Shown in pieces: positions 24,284 through 33,338 of a DNA stretch of 64,000 nucleotides (within the stretch, counting starts at the first letter, position 1; each line of letters begins with the position of its first letter). Position numbers and translations under genes: made by a program. Below the pieces are notes generated by a model. It was not told where the DNA came from and searched no databases. It saw only the letters and a program-made list of their open reading frames with translations. This DNA is from Seonamhaeicola aphaedonensis (GTDB lineage: Bacteria > Bacteroidota > Bacteroidia > Flavobacteriales > Flavobacteriaceae): positions 1-64,000 of the forward strand of contig NZ_QRDX01000010.1 of NCBI RefSeq assembly GCF_003386195.1, given 5' to 3'.

Positions 24284-24601
24284 TTATAGTAGTGACTCTA
24301 TGGCTTCAGTGTAAGAGTTTTTAGGAGCAACACCTACTTTTCTGTCTACAACTTCACCATTCTTAAATACCAATACTGTAGGAATATTACGTACTCCATA
24401 CTTAGCAGCAAACTCTTGGTTGTTATCTACATCTACCTTTCCAACAACCGCTTTTCCTTCATATTCACCACTTATTTCTTCAATGATAGGTCCAACCATT
24501 CTACATGGTCCACACCAAGCAGCCCAAAAGTCAACCAATACTGGTTTATCGCTCTTTAATACAGTTTCTTCAAACGTTGCATCTGTTATCTCTAATGCCA
24601 T
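24284..24601 (-). CDS. trxA: thioredoxin
   Basis: 105 residues, the standard thioredoxin length. Active site W-C-G-P-C in WAAWCGPCRM (about residues 27-36) and the cis-Pro in RNIPTVLVF. It is a cytosolic disulfide reductant for ribonucleotide reductase and other targets. The gene stands alone between dnaE and clpP with a strong terminator. A candidate -7 element (TAATTTTG on the minus strand at 24,641-24,648) lies 40 bp upstream. Confidence 0.97.
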   Translation of the reverse strand: MALEITDATFEETVLKSDKPVLVDFWAAWCGPCRMVGPIIEEISGEYEGKAVVGKVDVDNNQEFAAKYGVRNIPTVLVFKNGEVVDRKVGVAPKNSYTEAIESLL

Positions 24602-24930
24602 AATATATCTTGTTTATTTTCTTAAATTTATTTTACAATACAAAATTAGTCAAAAAAAAACCGAATACTTACAAACTAACAATTTGTTTTACTTATAACA
24701 TCATTATCTAGTCTTATTAGTTAAATCTAATCTAAAAATAAATTATGCTTTAACAACTTTCTTATTAAACTATTCATACTGCAAACTGAATATTTTTTTT
24801 GGGCGTACCCTCTTTGTAGTCGGGCTATCGCAAGTCGTTTTTTTTTTATTATTTGTTGCTGATTCAAAACAATATACAAGAGTTCCAACAAATGCTCTAT
24901 CCTTTTGCGCATAAATTTAAAACCAAAATC
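24602..24930. other. non-coding gap between trxA and dnaE with a repeat-like segment
   Basis: 329 bp. A 61-codon minus-strand open frame (24,727-24,912) has no protein-like character and I do not call it. The segment around 24,800-24,835 (GGGCGTACCC, then GTCGGGCTATCGC) stands out for its GC content in an AT-rich gap. From memory, such segments recur in flavobacterial genomes. Confidence 0.35.
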
Positions 24931-27900
24931 TTAATTTAGTTTATAATGTACATGTTGTGCCTCTAATTCATTTAGTAATTCTTGGCACACTTTTACCTTT
25001 TGTTTTCTACTAGGCATATTAAGTTTAAGTTTTTCTTGAGTGTCATAAACAACAAAATTCAATGACTGATTTCCGGGATGCATTTTAAACAAATCTTGAA
25101 GCTGAAGAATCTTATCTTCTTTTATATCGTTAATATCTATTTGTACAGATAGCTTTTTGGCATATTGCTCCATGACATCATGTAGCAACTGAAAGTTATT
25201 AAACTGTAATCTTGGTTCACCTTTTTTGCCCGTATCTTTATTAACCCAACCTTCTCGAACAAATGTTTTAACAAACACAAAATTATTAATCATTAAAAAG
25301 TGCCTAAACTTCAAATACTCTTCTCCAAAAATTCTGAATTCATAACTATCGGTATAATCTTCTACAGTAAACAAAGCCCATCCTTTACCTTGCTTACTTA
25401 CCCTATGCTGCACATCGGTTACTACACCGCCAAAAACCAATTCTCTATTAACATAAGGCTCTAAGTTAGAGAACATGCCTAAGTTAGCGTTACAAAAGGT
25501 ATTCATTTCAGTTTTAAAATCGTCTAAAGGGTGTCCGGAAATATAAATACCTACAACTTCTTTTTCTTTTGCAAGTTTTTCCATAGTACCCCATTCCTCA
25601 CAGGGCGGAATAGTGGGTTCAGCAATTTGAACATCGCTAGATTCTCCAAACAAACTTACTTGAGCAGAATTTTCATTTTCTTTATGCTTTTGGGCATACT
25701 TAATCACCATTTCTAAAAAAGTCAGCCCATTGTCCTGATGAAAATATTGAGCTCTATGAGTGCCTTTAAAACAATCAAAACCTCCTGCCAAAGCCAAATT
25801 TTCAAAAGCCTTTTTATTGGCGGCTCTCAAATCGATGCGTTTAGCCAAATCAAAAATAGATTTATAATAACCATCCTTTTTTCGGTTATCTACAATGGTC
25901 ATTACAGCACCGTGCCCAACACCTTTTATGGCGCCCATTCCAAAACGCACAGCACCATCTTTATTTACGGAAAATTTATAGTAACTCTCATTAACATCTG
26001 GACCTAATACATCCAACTTCATACGCTTACACTCTTCCATAAAAAAAGTAACTAACTTAATATCATTCATATTATTTGAAAGCACTGCAGCCATATATTC
26101 TGCCGGATAATGCGCTTTTAAATAAGCAGTTTGGTAGGCTATCCACGCATAACATGTAGAATGCGATTTATTAAATGCATAACTAGCAAAAGCTTCCCAA
26201 TCTTTCCAAACTTTTTCTAAAACTTTGGCATCATGACCATTAGCACTGGCTTGTTCTATAAATTTCGGCTTCATTTTAGCCAAAACAGCAATTTGTTTTT
26301 TACCCATTGCCTTTCTAAGTACATCGGCTTCACCTTTAGTGAAATCTGCCAACTTTTGAGACAGTAACATAACCTGCTCTTGATACACCGTAATACCATA
26401 AGTTTCTTTAAGATACTCTTCCATAGCCGGTAAATCGTACTCTATCTCCTCCTCACCATGTTTACGCCTCACAAAACTAGGGATGTATTCCATTGGTCCA
26501 GGTCTATACAAGGCATTCATAGCAATTAAATCTTCAAAAACCGTTGGCTTTAAATCCCTAAGATGCTTTTGCATACCTGGAGATTCGTATTGGAATACAC
26601 CTACCGTTTCACCTCTTTGAAACAAAGCATAAGTTTCTTCATCATCTAAGGGAAAGCTTTCGGGGTCTAGTTGAATACCATGTTTAGCTTTTACAATTTT
26701 TACTGTGTCCTTTATAAGGGTTAGTGTTTTTAGCCCTAGGAAATCCATTTTTAGAAGTCCGGCAGATTCTACAACCGAGTTATCAAACTGCGTAACATAT
26801 AACTCGGAATCTTTGGCCACGGAAACAGGAACAAATTTGGTAATATCATCGGGCGTGATAATAACACCACAAGCATGAATACCTGTATTTCTAACAGAAC
26901 CTTCGAGTGTTCTGGCGGTATTAACCGTTTCTGCTTCTAGATCATCACCTTCTGAAATATTTAAAAGCTGATTCACCTTTTCTAGTTCTTCAGCCCTAAA
27001 CTTACTAGCCAATGCTTTTTCGTCTAAACCAAAAATCTTATTGAGTTTAGACATATTCGGAATTAATTTCGCTATCCTGTCGGCATCAAAAAGCGGTAAA
27101 TCAAGTACTCTAGCTGTATCTCGTATGGAGGACTTTGCCGCCATAGTTCCGTAGGTAATAATTTGTGCTACTTGATTAGCACCATATTTTTCTATGACGT
27201 AATCCATAACCCTACTTCTACCCTCGTCATCAAAATCAATATCAATATCAGGCATACTAATACGATCTGGATTTAAGAAACGCTCAAAAAGAAGGTCGTA
27301 CTTCATGGGGTCTATGTTGGTTATCCACAAACAGTAAGCCACTACAGATCCCGCAGCAGAACCACGACCCGGACCTACTGATACATCCATATTTCGTGCT
27401 TCACGAATAAAATCTTCTACAATTAAGAAATACCCTGGATATCCCGTGTTTTCAATAACACTAAGTTCAAAATCTAAGCGCTCTGTTATTTCTTGAGATA
27501 ATGGTTCACCATAACGCTTTTTGGCTCCTTCATAGGTTAAATGACGTAAATAAGCATTTTCACCTCGCTTACCACCATCAACTAAATCCTCCTCATGTTT
27601 AAATTCATCAGGAATATCAAAAGCAGGTAATAACACATCACGCGCTAACTGGAAGGCTTCAATTTTTTCAACTATTTCATTTGTGCTTAATATAGCTTCT
27701 GGTAAATCTTTAAAGAGTTTTTTCATCTCTTCTGAAGATTTGAAATAGTACTCTTGATTAGGTAAACCATACCGATAACCACGTCCTCTTCCAATGGGAG
27801 TTGCTTGTTTTTCACCATCTTTTACACAAAGTAAAATATCATGAGCATTGGCATCATCCTGATTTTGATAATAGGTATTGTTTGTAGCAACTAACTTAAC

Positions 27901-29313
27901 ATCATGTTTCCTAGCTAACTTTATCAAAGTTTCATTAACCCTATTTTCATCCTCTTGGTTATGACGCATAAGCTCTACATACAAATCATTACCAAACTCA
28001 TGCTTCCACCATAAAAGCGCTTCTTCAGCCTGATTTTCGCCTATATTTAGTACTTTACTAGGAACTTCTCCGTAGAGATTTCCTGTTAGAACAATTAGGT
28101 CTTCTTTGTATTGCTGAATGAGTTTTTTATCGATTCTTGGAACATAATAAAACCCATCTACAAAGGCATGCGATGATAATTTAGCTAAATTATGATAGCC
28201 ATTTTTATTTTTTGCCAACAGCACAATTTGATAGCCATTATCTTTTCTGGTTTTATCTTGATGATTTTCGCAAACGAAAAACTCACAACCTATAATAGGT
28301 TTTAAGAGTTGTTTTTGGGGGTTTTCTCCTTTTTCTTCAGCTTCGGCTATAGCCGCTTTTATGCTTTTATTTTGATTATTGACTGCATTGATAAAATGAA
28401 AAGCCCCCATCATATTACCATGATCTGTAAGTGCTACTGCCGGCATATTGTGAGAGGCGGCGGCGGCTACTAAATCTGCAATACTCATGGTGGATTGTAA
28501 TACCGAAAACTGAGAATGATTATGCAGATGCACAAAATCAACTTGACTTAAATCGATATCTTTGGCAACATCATCAGGTATTGTTTCAGACGGCTCTAAT
28601 TCTTGAAGACGTTTACGAATCTTTTTACTCTCCTGTTTTAGATTGATGTGCTTTAAGCCAATTAATTGAATGGGAGCAGGATTGGCTTTAGAAAAATTTT
28701 CAAAATAATCGGGTTCAACATCCAGTTCCTCCTTGGTGTACTCCCCTAGTCGAACCAACTCTAAGAAACACCGGGTTGTTGCCTCCACATCAGCAGTGGC
28801 GTTATGAGCTTCTGCAAAGGGCTCGCTAAATAAGTGTTCATGTAACTCGGTTAGGGTTGGCAATTTAAAACGCCCTCCACGACCACCAGGAATCTGGCAT
28901 AAATTAGCCGTATGTTCTGTACAAGTGTCTAAGACAGGGAGTTCTTGTAGTGGGTTTGCTATGTCTGCACGCACAAACTCAGCTCCCATAATATTTAAAT
29001 CGAACTTGACGTTCTGACCTACTATAAACTTAGTTTTTTCTAAAACCGCATTAAACTTTTCTAAAACTTCAGCCAAAGATACGCCCTGTTCCTGTGCCAA
29101 TTCGGTAGAAATACCATGTATTTTTTCGGCATCATACGGAATATTAAACCCTTCTGGCTGTACCAAAAAATCCTGATATTCTAAACAATTACCTGTAGCA
29201 TCGTGAAGCTGCCAAGCAATTTGAACACATCGTGGCCAATTATCAACATCTGTTATAGGAGCGTCCCAGCGTTTTGGCAATCCGGTAGTTTCAGTATCAA
29301 AAATTAAGTACAT
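24931..29313 (-). CDS. dnaE: DNA polymerase III alpha subunit with fused 3'-5' exonuclease
   Basis: 1460 residues. Residues 1-190 are a DEDDh exonuclease (DTETTG at 6-11, HNATADVEAT near 165) fused in front of a full DnaE, an arrangement typical of Bacteroidota. The PHP domain follows (VHLHNHSQFSVLQS near 255), then the polymerase palm with the catalytic PDIDIDFDD and GPGRGSAAGS motifs, helix-hairpin-helix, and an OB fold near the C-terminus. It is the replicative polymerase, with proofreading built in. The gene reads leftwards, alone, divergent from the cytochrome cluster. Confidence 0.97.
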   Translation of the reverse strand: MYLIFDTETTGLPKRWDAPITDVDNWPRCVQIAWQLHDATGNCLEYQDFLVQPEGFNIPYDAEKIHGISTELAQEQGVSLAEVLEKFNAVLEKTKFIVGQNVKFDLNIMGAEFVRADIANPLQELPVLDTCTEHTANLCQIPGGRGGRFKLPTLTELHEHLFSEPFAEAHNATADVEATTRCFLELVRLGEYTKEELDVEPDYFENFSKANPAPIQLIGLKHINLKQESKKIRKRLQELEPSETIPDDVAKDIDLSQVDFVHLHNHSQFSVLQSTMSIADLVAAAASHNMPAVALTDHGNMMGAFHFINAVNNQNKSIKAAIAEAEEKGENPQKQLLKPIIGCEFFVCENHQDKTRKDNGYQIVLLAKNKNGYHNLAKLSSHAFVDGFYYVPRIDKKLIQQYKEDLIVLTGNLYGEVPSKVLNIGENQAEEALLWWKHEFGNDLYVELMRHNQEDENRVNETLIKLARKHDVKLVATNNTYYQNQDDANAHDILLCVKDGEKQATPIGRGRGYRYGLPNQEYYFKSSEEMKKLFKDLPEAILSTNEIVEKIEAFQLARDVLLPAFDIPDEFKHEEDLVDGGKRGENAYLRHLTYEGAKKRYGEPLSQEITERLDFELSVIENTGYPGYFLIVEDFIREARNMDVSVGPGRGSAAGSVVAYCLWITNIDPMKYDLLFERFLNPDRISMPDIDIDFDDEGRSRVMDYVIEKYGANQVAQIITYGTMAAKSSIRDTARVLDLPLFDADRIAKLIPNMSKLNKIFGLDEKALASKFRAEELEKVNQLLNISEGDDLEAETVNTARTLEGSVRNTGIHACGVIITPDDITKFVPVSVAKDSELYVTQFDNSVVESAGLLKMDFLGLKTLTLIKDTVKIVKAKHGIQLDPESFPLDDEETYALFQRGETVGVFQYESPGMQKHLRDLKPTVFEDLIAMNALYRPGPMEYIPSFVRRKHGEEEIEYDLPAMEEYLKETYGITVYQEQVMLLSQKLADFTKGEADVLRKAMGKKQIAVLAKMKPKFIEQASANGHDAKVLEKVWKDWEAFASYAFNKSHSTCYAWIAYQTAYLKAHYPAEYMAAVLSNNMNDIKLVTFFMEECKRMKLDVLGPDVNESYYKFSVNKDGAVRFGMGAIKGVGHGAVMTIVDNRKKDGYYKSIFDLAKRIDLRAANKKAFENLALAGGFDCFKGTHRAQYFHQDNGLTFLEMVIKYAQKHKENENSAQVSLFGESSDVQIAEPTIPPCEEWGTMEKLAKEKEVVGIYISGHPLDDFKTEMNTFCNANLGMFSNLEPYVNRELVFGGVVTDVQHRVSKQGKGWALFTVEDYTDSYEFRIFGEEYLKFRHFLMINNFVFVKTFVREGWVNKDTGKKGEPRLQFNNFQLLHDVMEQYAKKLSVQIDINDIKEDKILQLQDLFKMHPGNQSLNFVVYDTQEKLKLNMPSRKQKVKVCQELLNELEAQHVHYKLN

Positions 29314-29493
29314 AAAAATTTAATAAAAAGAATGATAAATTTAAGCATAAAACTCCTTTACCATTTTTAAAATTATTAGGAGTTATAAACAAAAGCCACC
29401 TACTTATATAATTATTGCTATATAATAAAATTCAATTCTCATGAACCAACTAATTACTTCACTTCAATACAAAACAGCAAACTACAGGTTTTC

Positions 29494-29507
29494 ATGACAT
29501 AAGTCAT
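29494..29507. promoter_or_regulatory. CRP/FNR-like palindrome upstream of the cytochrome cluster
   Basis: The inverted repeat ATGAC-ATAA-GTCAT lies 68 bp before the ATG of the hexaheme gene. Its form (TGAC-N4-GTCA) matches the general CRP/FNR site type. A -7-like TACATTTA follows near 29,530. A role in oxygen or redox control of the cluster would be plausible but is inferred. Confidence 0.4.
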
Positions 29508-29575
29508 AAAATAGCATAACATATCTGGTTACATTTATGCAATCTCTTTCTAATTATAATGTAAAATAAGTAATC

Positions 29576-30706
29576 ATGAAAAAATTAAAGCTTTTGCAAT
29601 ACTTGATTTTGATAGTCTCAAGTTTATTGCTAACCAACTGTACAAACGACTATATAGCTATCCCTGGAGAAGATGGAATTAATGGAGAAGATGGAATTGA
29701 CGGGGTTGATGGAGTTGACGGAGCCGATACTTCAGCTGAAGCTTGTATAAACTGTCATTCTTCATCACATAGAAGCCCTATTTGGACTGCCTATGACATG
29801 TCTGCTCATGGTGTTGGAAGTTCTTGGGCAAGAGGAACAAGTTCATCATGTGCACAATGTCATAATAACGAGGGTTATATTGATTACTTATCTGGTAAAT
29901 TCTATGAAATTGACGAAGACACTGGTGATTTTGCATCACACCCTGTAACAGGAGAACCTATTCCATCAGCTAACCCTAATGGTTATGCTGTTTCAAACCC
30001 TATATCTTGCACAGGTTGTCATAGCGATCATAGATCCTTTGATTTTGAAAATGATGGTAATGACTACGCTTTGAGAAATATTGACCCAGTTAAATTGGTA
30101 TTAGACCCAAGTACAGCTTTAGATTTAAAAAACGATGCAGATCCACTTGGATTAAGCAATGCTTGTATTACATGTCACCAACCACGTCCAAGTTATCCTA
30201 TTCCAGCTGGCACTGATAATTATGAAATAACTAGCTCTCGATTTGGACCTCATCATGGACCACAGTCCACAATGCTTCAAGGTATTATGGGGGCTCCGAT
30301 TGCAGGATCAACTGGCTATCCTGGTGTTGCCTCTGCAACCCATAGAACGGGTGCTTCATGTACAACATGCCACATGGGACCATCTGATGACAATCTTGTT
30401 GGTGGTCACACATGGAAACCAACCTTAAACACCTGTACTGAATGCCACACTAATATGACCGCCATACCTGATGAAATTGCAGGATTTAGTGAAGACATGG
30501 AAACACTTAAAAATTTATTATTAGCCCTTAATCCAAGTCCTTTGTTGGAGAATGATAGAACTGTTCCAGGAACTTATTCAGCCGATGTAGCAAAAGCTAC
30601 TTGGAATTACAGAACTGCCTTGGAAGATCAGAGTAAAGGTATACACAACCCGGCTTATACCAGAGCTTTGTTAAAAAATTCCATTGAAGCGTTGCAAAAC
30701 CTATAA
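29576..30706 (+). CDS. hexaheme c-type cytochrome lipoprotein
   Basis: 376 residues. Lipoprotein signal peptide with lipobox LTNC near residue 23, then a short collagen-like Gly-x-Asp-Gly repeat (about 33-50). Six CxxCH heme motifs follow (CINCH, CAQCH, CTGCH, CITCH, CTTCH, CTECH) with many extra His for axial ligands. It should be a periplasmic or outer-membrane-facing multiheme electron carrier. The motif spacing does not match NrfA, which carries a CxxCK active-site heme not seen here. A terminator 18 bp downstream separates it partly from the following operon, so it may be expressed to a different level. Confidence 0.85.
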   Translation: MKKLKLLQYLILIVSSLLLTNCTNDYIAIPGEDGINGEDGIDGVDGVDGADTSAEACINCHSSSHRSPIWTAYDMSAHGVGSSWARGTSSSCAQCHNNEGYIDYLSGKFYEIDEDTGDFASHPVTGEPIPSANPNGYAVSNPISCTGCHSDHRSFDFENDGNDYALRNIDPVKLVLDPSTALDLKNDADPLGLSNACITCHQPRPSYPIPAGTDNYEITSSRFGPHHGPQSTMLQGIMGAPIAGSTGYPGVASATHRTGASCTTCHMGPSDDNLVGGHTWKPTLNTCTECHTNMTAIPDEIAGFSEDMETLKNLLLALNPSPLLENDRTVPGTYSADVAKATWNYRTALEDQSKGIHNPAYTRALLKNSIEALQNL

Positions 30707-30724
30707 TGACTGAAAACACACAAC

Positions 30725-30750
30725 GCCCGAGGTCACACTCGGGCTTTATT
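30725..30750 (+). terminator. intrinsic terminator after the hexaheme gene
   Basis: Perfect 7-bp GC-rich stem (GCCCGAG / CTCGGGC) with a six-base loop, followed by TTTATT. It may be partial read-through (attenuation) rather than a full stop, as the next genes belong functionally with the first. Confidence 0.75.
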
Positions 30751-30814
30751 AAAACGAAGCTAACTTAAATTTCCATTTGAAATTAGGTGACAGTTTAATT
30801 AAAATTATTAAGAA

Positions 30815-31180
30815 ATGAAAAAACTATTTAAAATAGTTCTGGCTTGCGGTTTAACCTTAATATGTTTTTCATGTTATTACAATGAATTTCCAGAGTTAGA
30901 AGATGTTGTTATTGATCCTAACGAAGAAGTCTCTTTTGTGAATGATATTGTTCCAATATTTTCATCAAACAATTGTTCGCAATGCCACAACGCCAATTTA
31001 GATCCTGATTTAAGAGCGGGCAATGAATATAGTTCTCTAATACCAGATTACGTCACAGCTCAAAGTCCAAACACCAGTAAGCTTTACACAAAACTAGCTG
31101 TAGAAAATCATAGAGAGCTTGACGCTACTTCAATAGCATTAATTAAAAAGTGGATTGATGATGGTGCTGAAAACAATTAA
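30815..31180 (+). CDS. monoheme cytochrome c lipoprotein
   Basis: 121 residues. Lipobox FSC near residue 20, then one heme motif CSQCH (about residue 54). The segment SFVNDIVPIFSSNNCSQCH is typical of the c-type cytochrome domains attached to Bacteroidota and planctomycete exported proteins. The ending RELDATSIALIKKWIDDGAENN is the conserved last helix. It likely passes electrons in the periplasm between its cluster neighbours. It is eleven bases from the beta-barrel gene downstream, hence the same transcript. Confidence 0.8.
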   Translation: MKKLFKIVLACGLTLICFSCYYNEFPELEDVVIDPNEEVSFVNDIVPIFSSNNCSQCHNANLDPDLRAGNEYSSLIPDYVTAQSPNTSKLYTKLAVENHRELDATSIALIKKWIDDGAENN

Positions 31181-31191
31181 TATTTTAAGAC

Positions 31192-32061
31192 ATGAAAAAT
31201 TATAAAATTATACTTTGTACTTTTCTATTGTTACCATTAATGGTATTATCTCAAGAAAAGAAAAAAGACTCCATTGTAGATAAACCATCACGTCCTGCTT
31301 TTGAAAGCGCCACGCTTATTGATAATGCAACTGATGTATTATTTAATAAGAACACTTTGGAAGTTATGATGCAACACCGGTTTGGAGAAATTAATGGCGG
31401 CACTAATGATCTTGCTGGGTTTTGGGGAGCTTCTAACATAAGAATAGCACTTTCCTATGCTTTGCATGACCGTTTAACTGTTGGTTTTGGAACTACCAAA
31501 GAAGGACGGCTGCAAGATTTTAACTGGAAAGTGGGACTACTAAGACAAACACGTTCTGATAAAACACCCTTAAATATATCTTACTACGGTAACTTTACCA
31601 TTGATGCCAGACCTGGTAATAGATTTTATACCAAACAAGACCGATATTCATATTTCCATCAAATCATTTTTTCACGTCGTTTTAGCCCCAATGTTTCATT
31701 TCAAATTGCACCAAGTATTTCACATTATAATACAGTAGAGTCTTTTATGGAGAATGATCGTTTTGCAATAGCCTTTGGTGGGCGTGCAAAAATAAGTCCA
31801 CAAACATCCATCTTGCTTGACTACAGTCAGCCGATAACCCAATTTAAAAATGTTACAGAGGCAGATGGTTCAATCACCAATTATAATCATCCAGGAATTA
31901 GTTTAGGTGTTGAATTTGGAACCTCGAACCACGCCTTTCAATTATTTATTACCAATTTTAGAGGCATTGTACCTCAGCAAAATTACATGAAAACGACTAA
32001 CGACTTTTTTAATGGCGATTTTTTAATTGGTTTTAACATAACAAGAAACTATAATTTTTAA
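31192..32061 (+). CDS. DUF5777-family outer-membrane beta-barrel protein
   Basis: 289 residues. A signal peptide (about 1-20, ending VLSQ) is followed by alternating aromatic/polar strands and a C-terminal strand ending in Phe (FNITRNYNF), as in outer-membrane barrels. The family often lies next to c-type cytochromes. With the hexaheme and monoheme lipoproteins it could make a porin-cytochrome conduit across the outer membrane, or simply stabilise them. Seven bases separate it from the next gene. Confidence 0.75.
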   Translation: MKNYKIILCTFLLLPLMVLSQEKKKDSIVDKPSRPAFESATLIDNATDVLFNKNTLEVMMQHRFGEINGGTNDLAGFWGASNIRIALSYALHDRLTVGFGTTKEGRLQDFNWKVGLLRQTRSDKTPLNISYYGNFTIDARPGNRFYTKQDRYSYFHQIIFSRRFSPNVSFQIAPSISHYNTVESFMENDRFAIAFGGRAKISPQTSILLDYSQPITQFKNVTEADGSITNYNHPGISLGVEFGTSNHAFQLFITNFRGIVPQQNYMKTTNDFFNGDFLIGFNITRNYNF

Positions 32062-32068
32062 CTAAATC

Positions 32069-32335
32069 ATGAAAAACACATCCAGAGAAGGGAAAAAAAT
32101 TTCCAGAAGAAGTGTCTTGCCAATACTTGGAGGCAGTCTACTCTTGCCTTTTCTAGGGTTTGGCAACAATGACAATTTCAAAGAAACTAATTCCAATAAT
32201 GAGGCGTACCAAACCTTATTAAAATCAGATGGAACTGTAGTAAAAGTTAAAGTAAGCACCATAAAAAAATCGAAGGTTATTAAGAAACGTATTTCTAACA
32301 AGTCATTGCTTAGTTGGATTACAAAGAAAATCTAA
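32069..32335 (+). CDS. small Tat-signal protein resembling the N-terminus of the adjacent ferredoxin
   Basis: 88 residues. A twin-arginine motif (SRRSVLPILGG, about 12-22) is followed by a linker and the segment LLKSDGTVVKVKVSTIKKSKVI. The next gene has the same layout: SRRKF Tat motif, hydrophobic stretch, Ser/Asn-rich linker, then LMTTDGTLIHVDSSEV. The two probably share a small DGT-x-x-x-V domain by duplication. No cofactor-binding residues are seen. It may be an assembly or Tat proofreading partner, or a structural subunit. The strongly basic C-terminus is unusual. Confidence 0.65.
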   Translation: MKNTSREGKKISRRSVLPILGGSLLLPFLGFGNNDNFKETNSNNEAYQTLLKSDGTVVKVKVSTIKKSKVIKKRISNKSLLSWITKKI

Positions 32336-32358
32336 TCTTAATTAAATGATTACTAATC

Positions 32359-33336
32359 ATGGAAGAGGACAACAAAAATTCAAGACGAAAATTTCTTGAT
32401 AAGGGATTAAAAATAGGTGTTATAGGAGCCATAGGCGGTTTGGGTTTATCTAAAATATCTTCTAAATTAAATGCTTCAAATAGTAGCGGTTCAGATGAAA
32501 AAATGGAATTGATGACTACAGACGGCACTTTAATTCATGTAGACTCTTCTGAAGTTATGGAAATTGAGCACTGCAATAGTCATGATACTAAATATAATGT
32601 TAGAGAAGGCATCCCAAACAGAAAGTTTGTAATGGTGGTAGATTTGGCAAAATGCAAAAACGCTCTAAAATGTCAAAGTGCTTGTAATAAACACCACTAT
32701 GTAACAGGTGAAAATGCATGGCTTAAAGTTTATAAAATGCAAGAAGCTGAGGACACCGCTCCTTATTGGATGCCAACCATGTGCATGCATTGCGACAAAC
32801 CCGCTTGTGTTACTGTTTGTCCTGTTGATGCTACTTTTAAAAGAAAAGATGGACTTGTTTTAATTGATAACGAACGCTGTATTGGTTGTAGATTTTGTAT
32901 GGCGGCTTGCCCATATTCTACGAGGGTATTTAATTGGGGGGAACCTGGTCAAGAAGTCACTTTAAATATGGATTTAACCAATCACACTTCATCTCCTGAA
33001 CATGCTGGAATGCCTAGCATAAAAGGTACTGTCGACAAATGTGATTTTTGTCCGCATGCCATAGAAAAGAATGAATTACCACATTGCGTTACAGCATGCC
33101 CAAATGGCGTATTTTATTTTGGCGACAAATACGAAGACACCGTGACAAACGGAGAGGAAAGCCTTCGGTTAAGTAAATTATTGGAAGACAAAGCTGGTTA
33201 TCGCTTGATGGAAGAACTTGGAACATCTCCTAGTGTTTACTATTTACCTCCAGTAGATAGACTGGTTGACTTTAAAGATGGCTTAGAAGATTTTAAGGAA
33301 TTCGAATCTGTTGAACCTGTTGAAAAAACAGAATAA
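32359..33336 (+). CDS. Tat-exported four-cluster ferredoxin subunit (DmsB/NrfC/PhsB-like)
   Basis: 325 residues. Tat signal SRRKF near residue 8. Four Cys groups: CKNALKCQSAC, CMHCDKPACVTVCP, CIGCRFCMAACP and CDFCPH...CVTACP. This is the pattern of four [4Fe-4S] clusters in the electron-transfer subunits of CISM-type enzymes. Exported by Tat, it would sit on the periplasmic face against the NrfD-like subunit encoded two bases downstream. No molybdopterin catalytic subunit is encoded nearby, so electrons most likely go to or from the cytochromes of the cluster. Confidence 0.88.
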   Translation: MEEDNKNSRRKFLDKGLKIGVIGAIGGLGLSKISSKLNASNSSGSDEKMELMTTDGTLIHVDSSEVMEIEHCNSHDTKYNVREGIPNRKFVMVVDLAKCKNALKCQSACNKHHYVTGENAWLKVYKMQEAEDTAPYWMPTMCMHCDKPACVTVCPVDATFKRKDGLVLIDNERCIGCRFCMAACPYSTRVFNWGEPGQEVTLNMDLTNHTSSPEHAGMPSIKGTVDKCDFCPHAIEKNELPHCVTACPNGVFYFGDKYEDTVTNGEESLRLSKLLEDKAGYRLMEELGTSPSVYYLPPVDRLVDFKDGLEDFKEFESVEPVEKTE

Positions 33337-33338
33337 CC

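Noticed and set aside
24727-24912. 61-codon open frame on the minus strand between trxA and dnaE
   Set aside because: Composition is unlike a protein (runs of Lys/Leu/Arg), it overlaps the repeat-like GC segment, and no start signal or family is apparent.
29576-30706. NrfA nitrite reductase or octaheme tetrathionate reductase
   Set aside because: Only six CxxCH motifs are present, with no CxxCK active-site heme, so the gene is called only as a hexaheme cytochrome.
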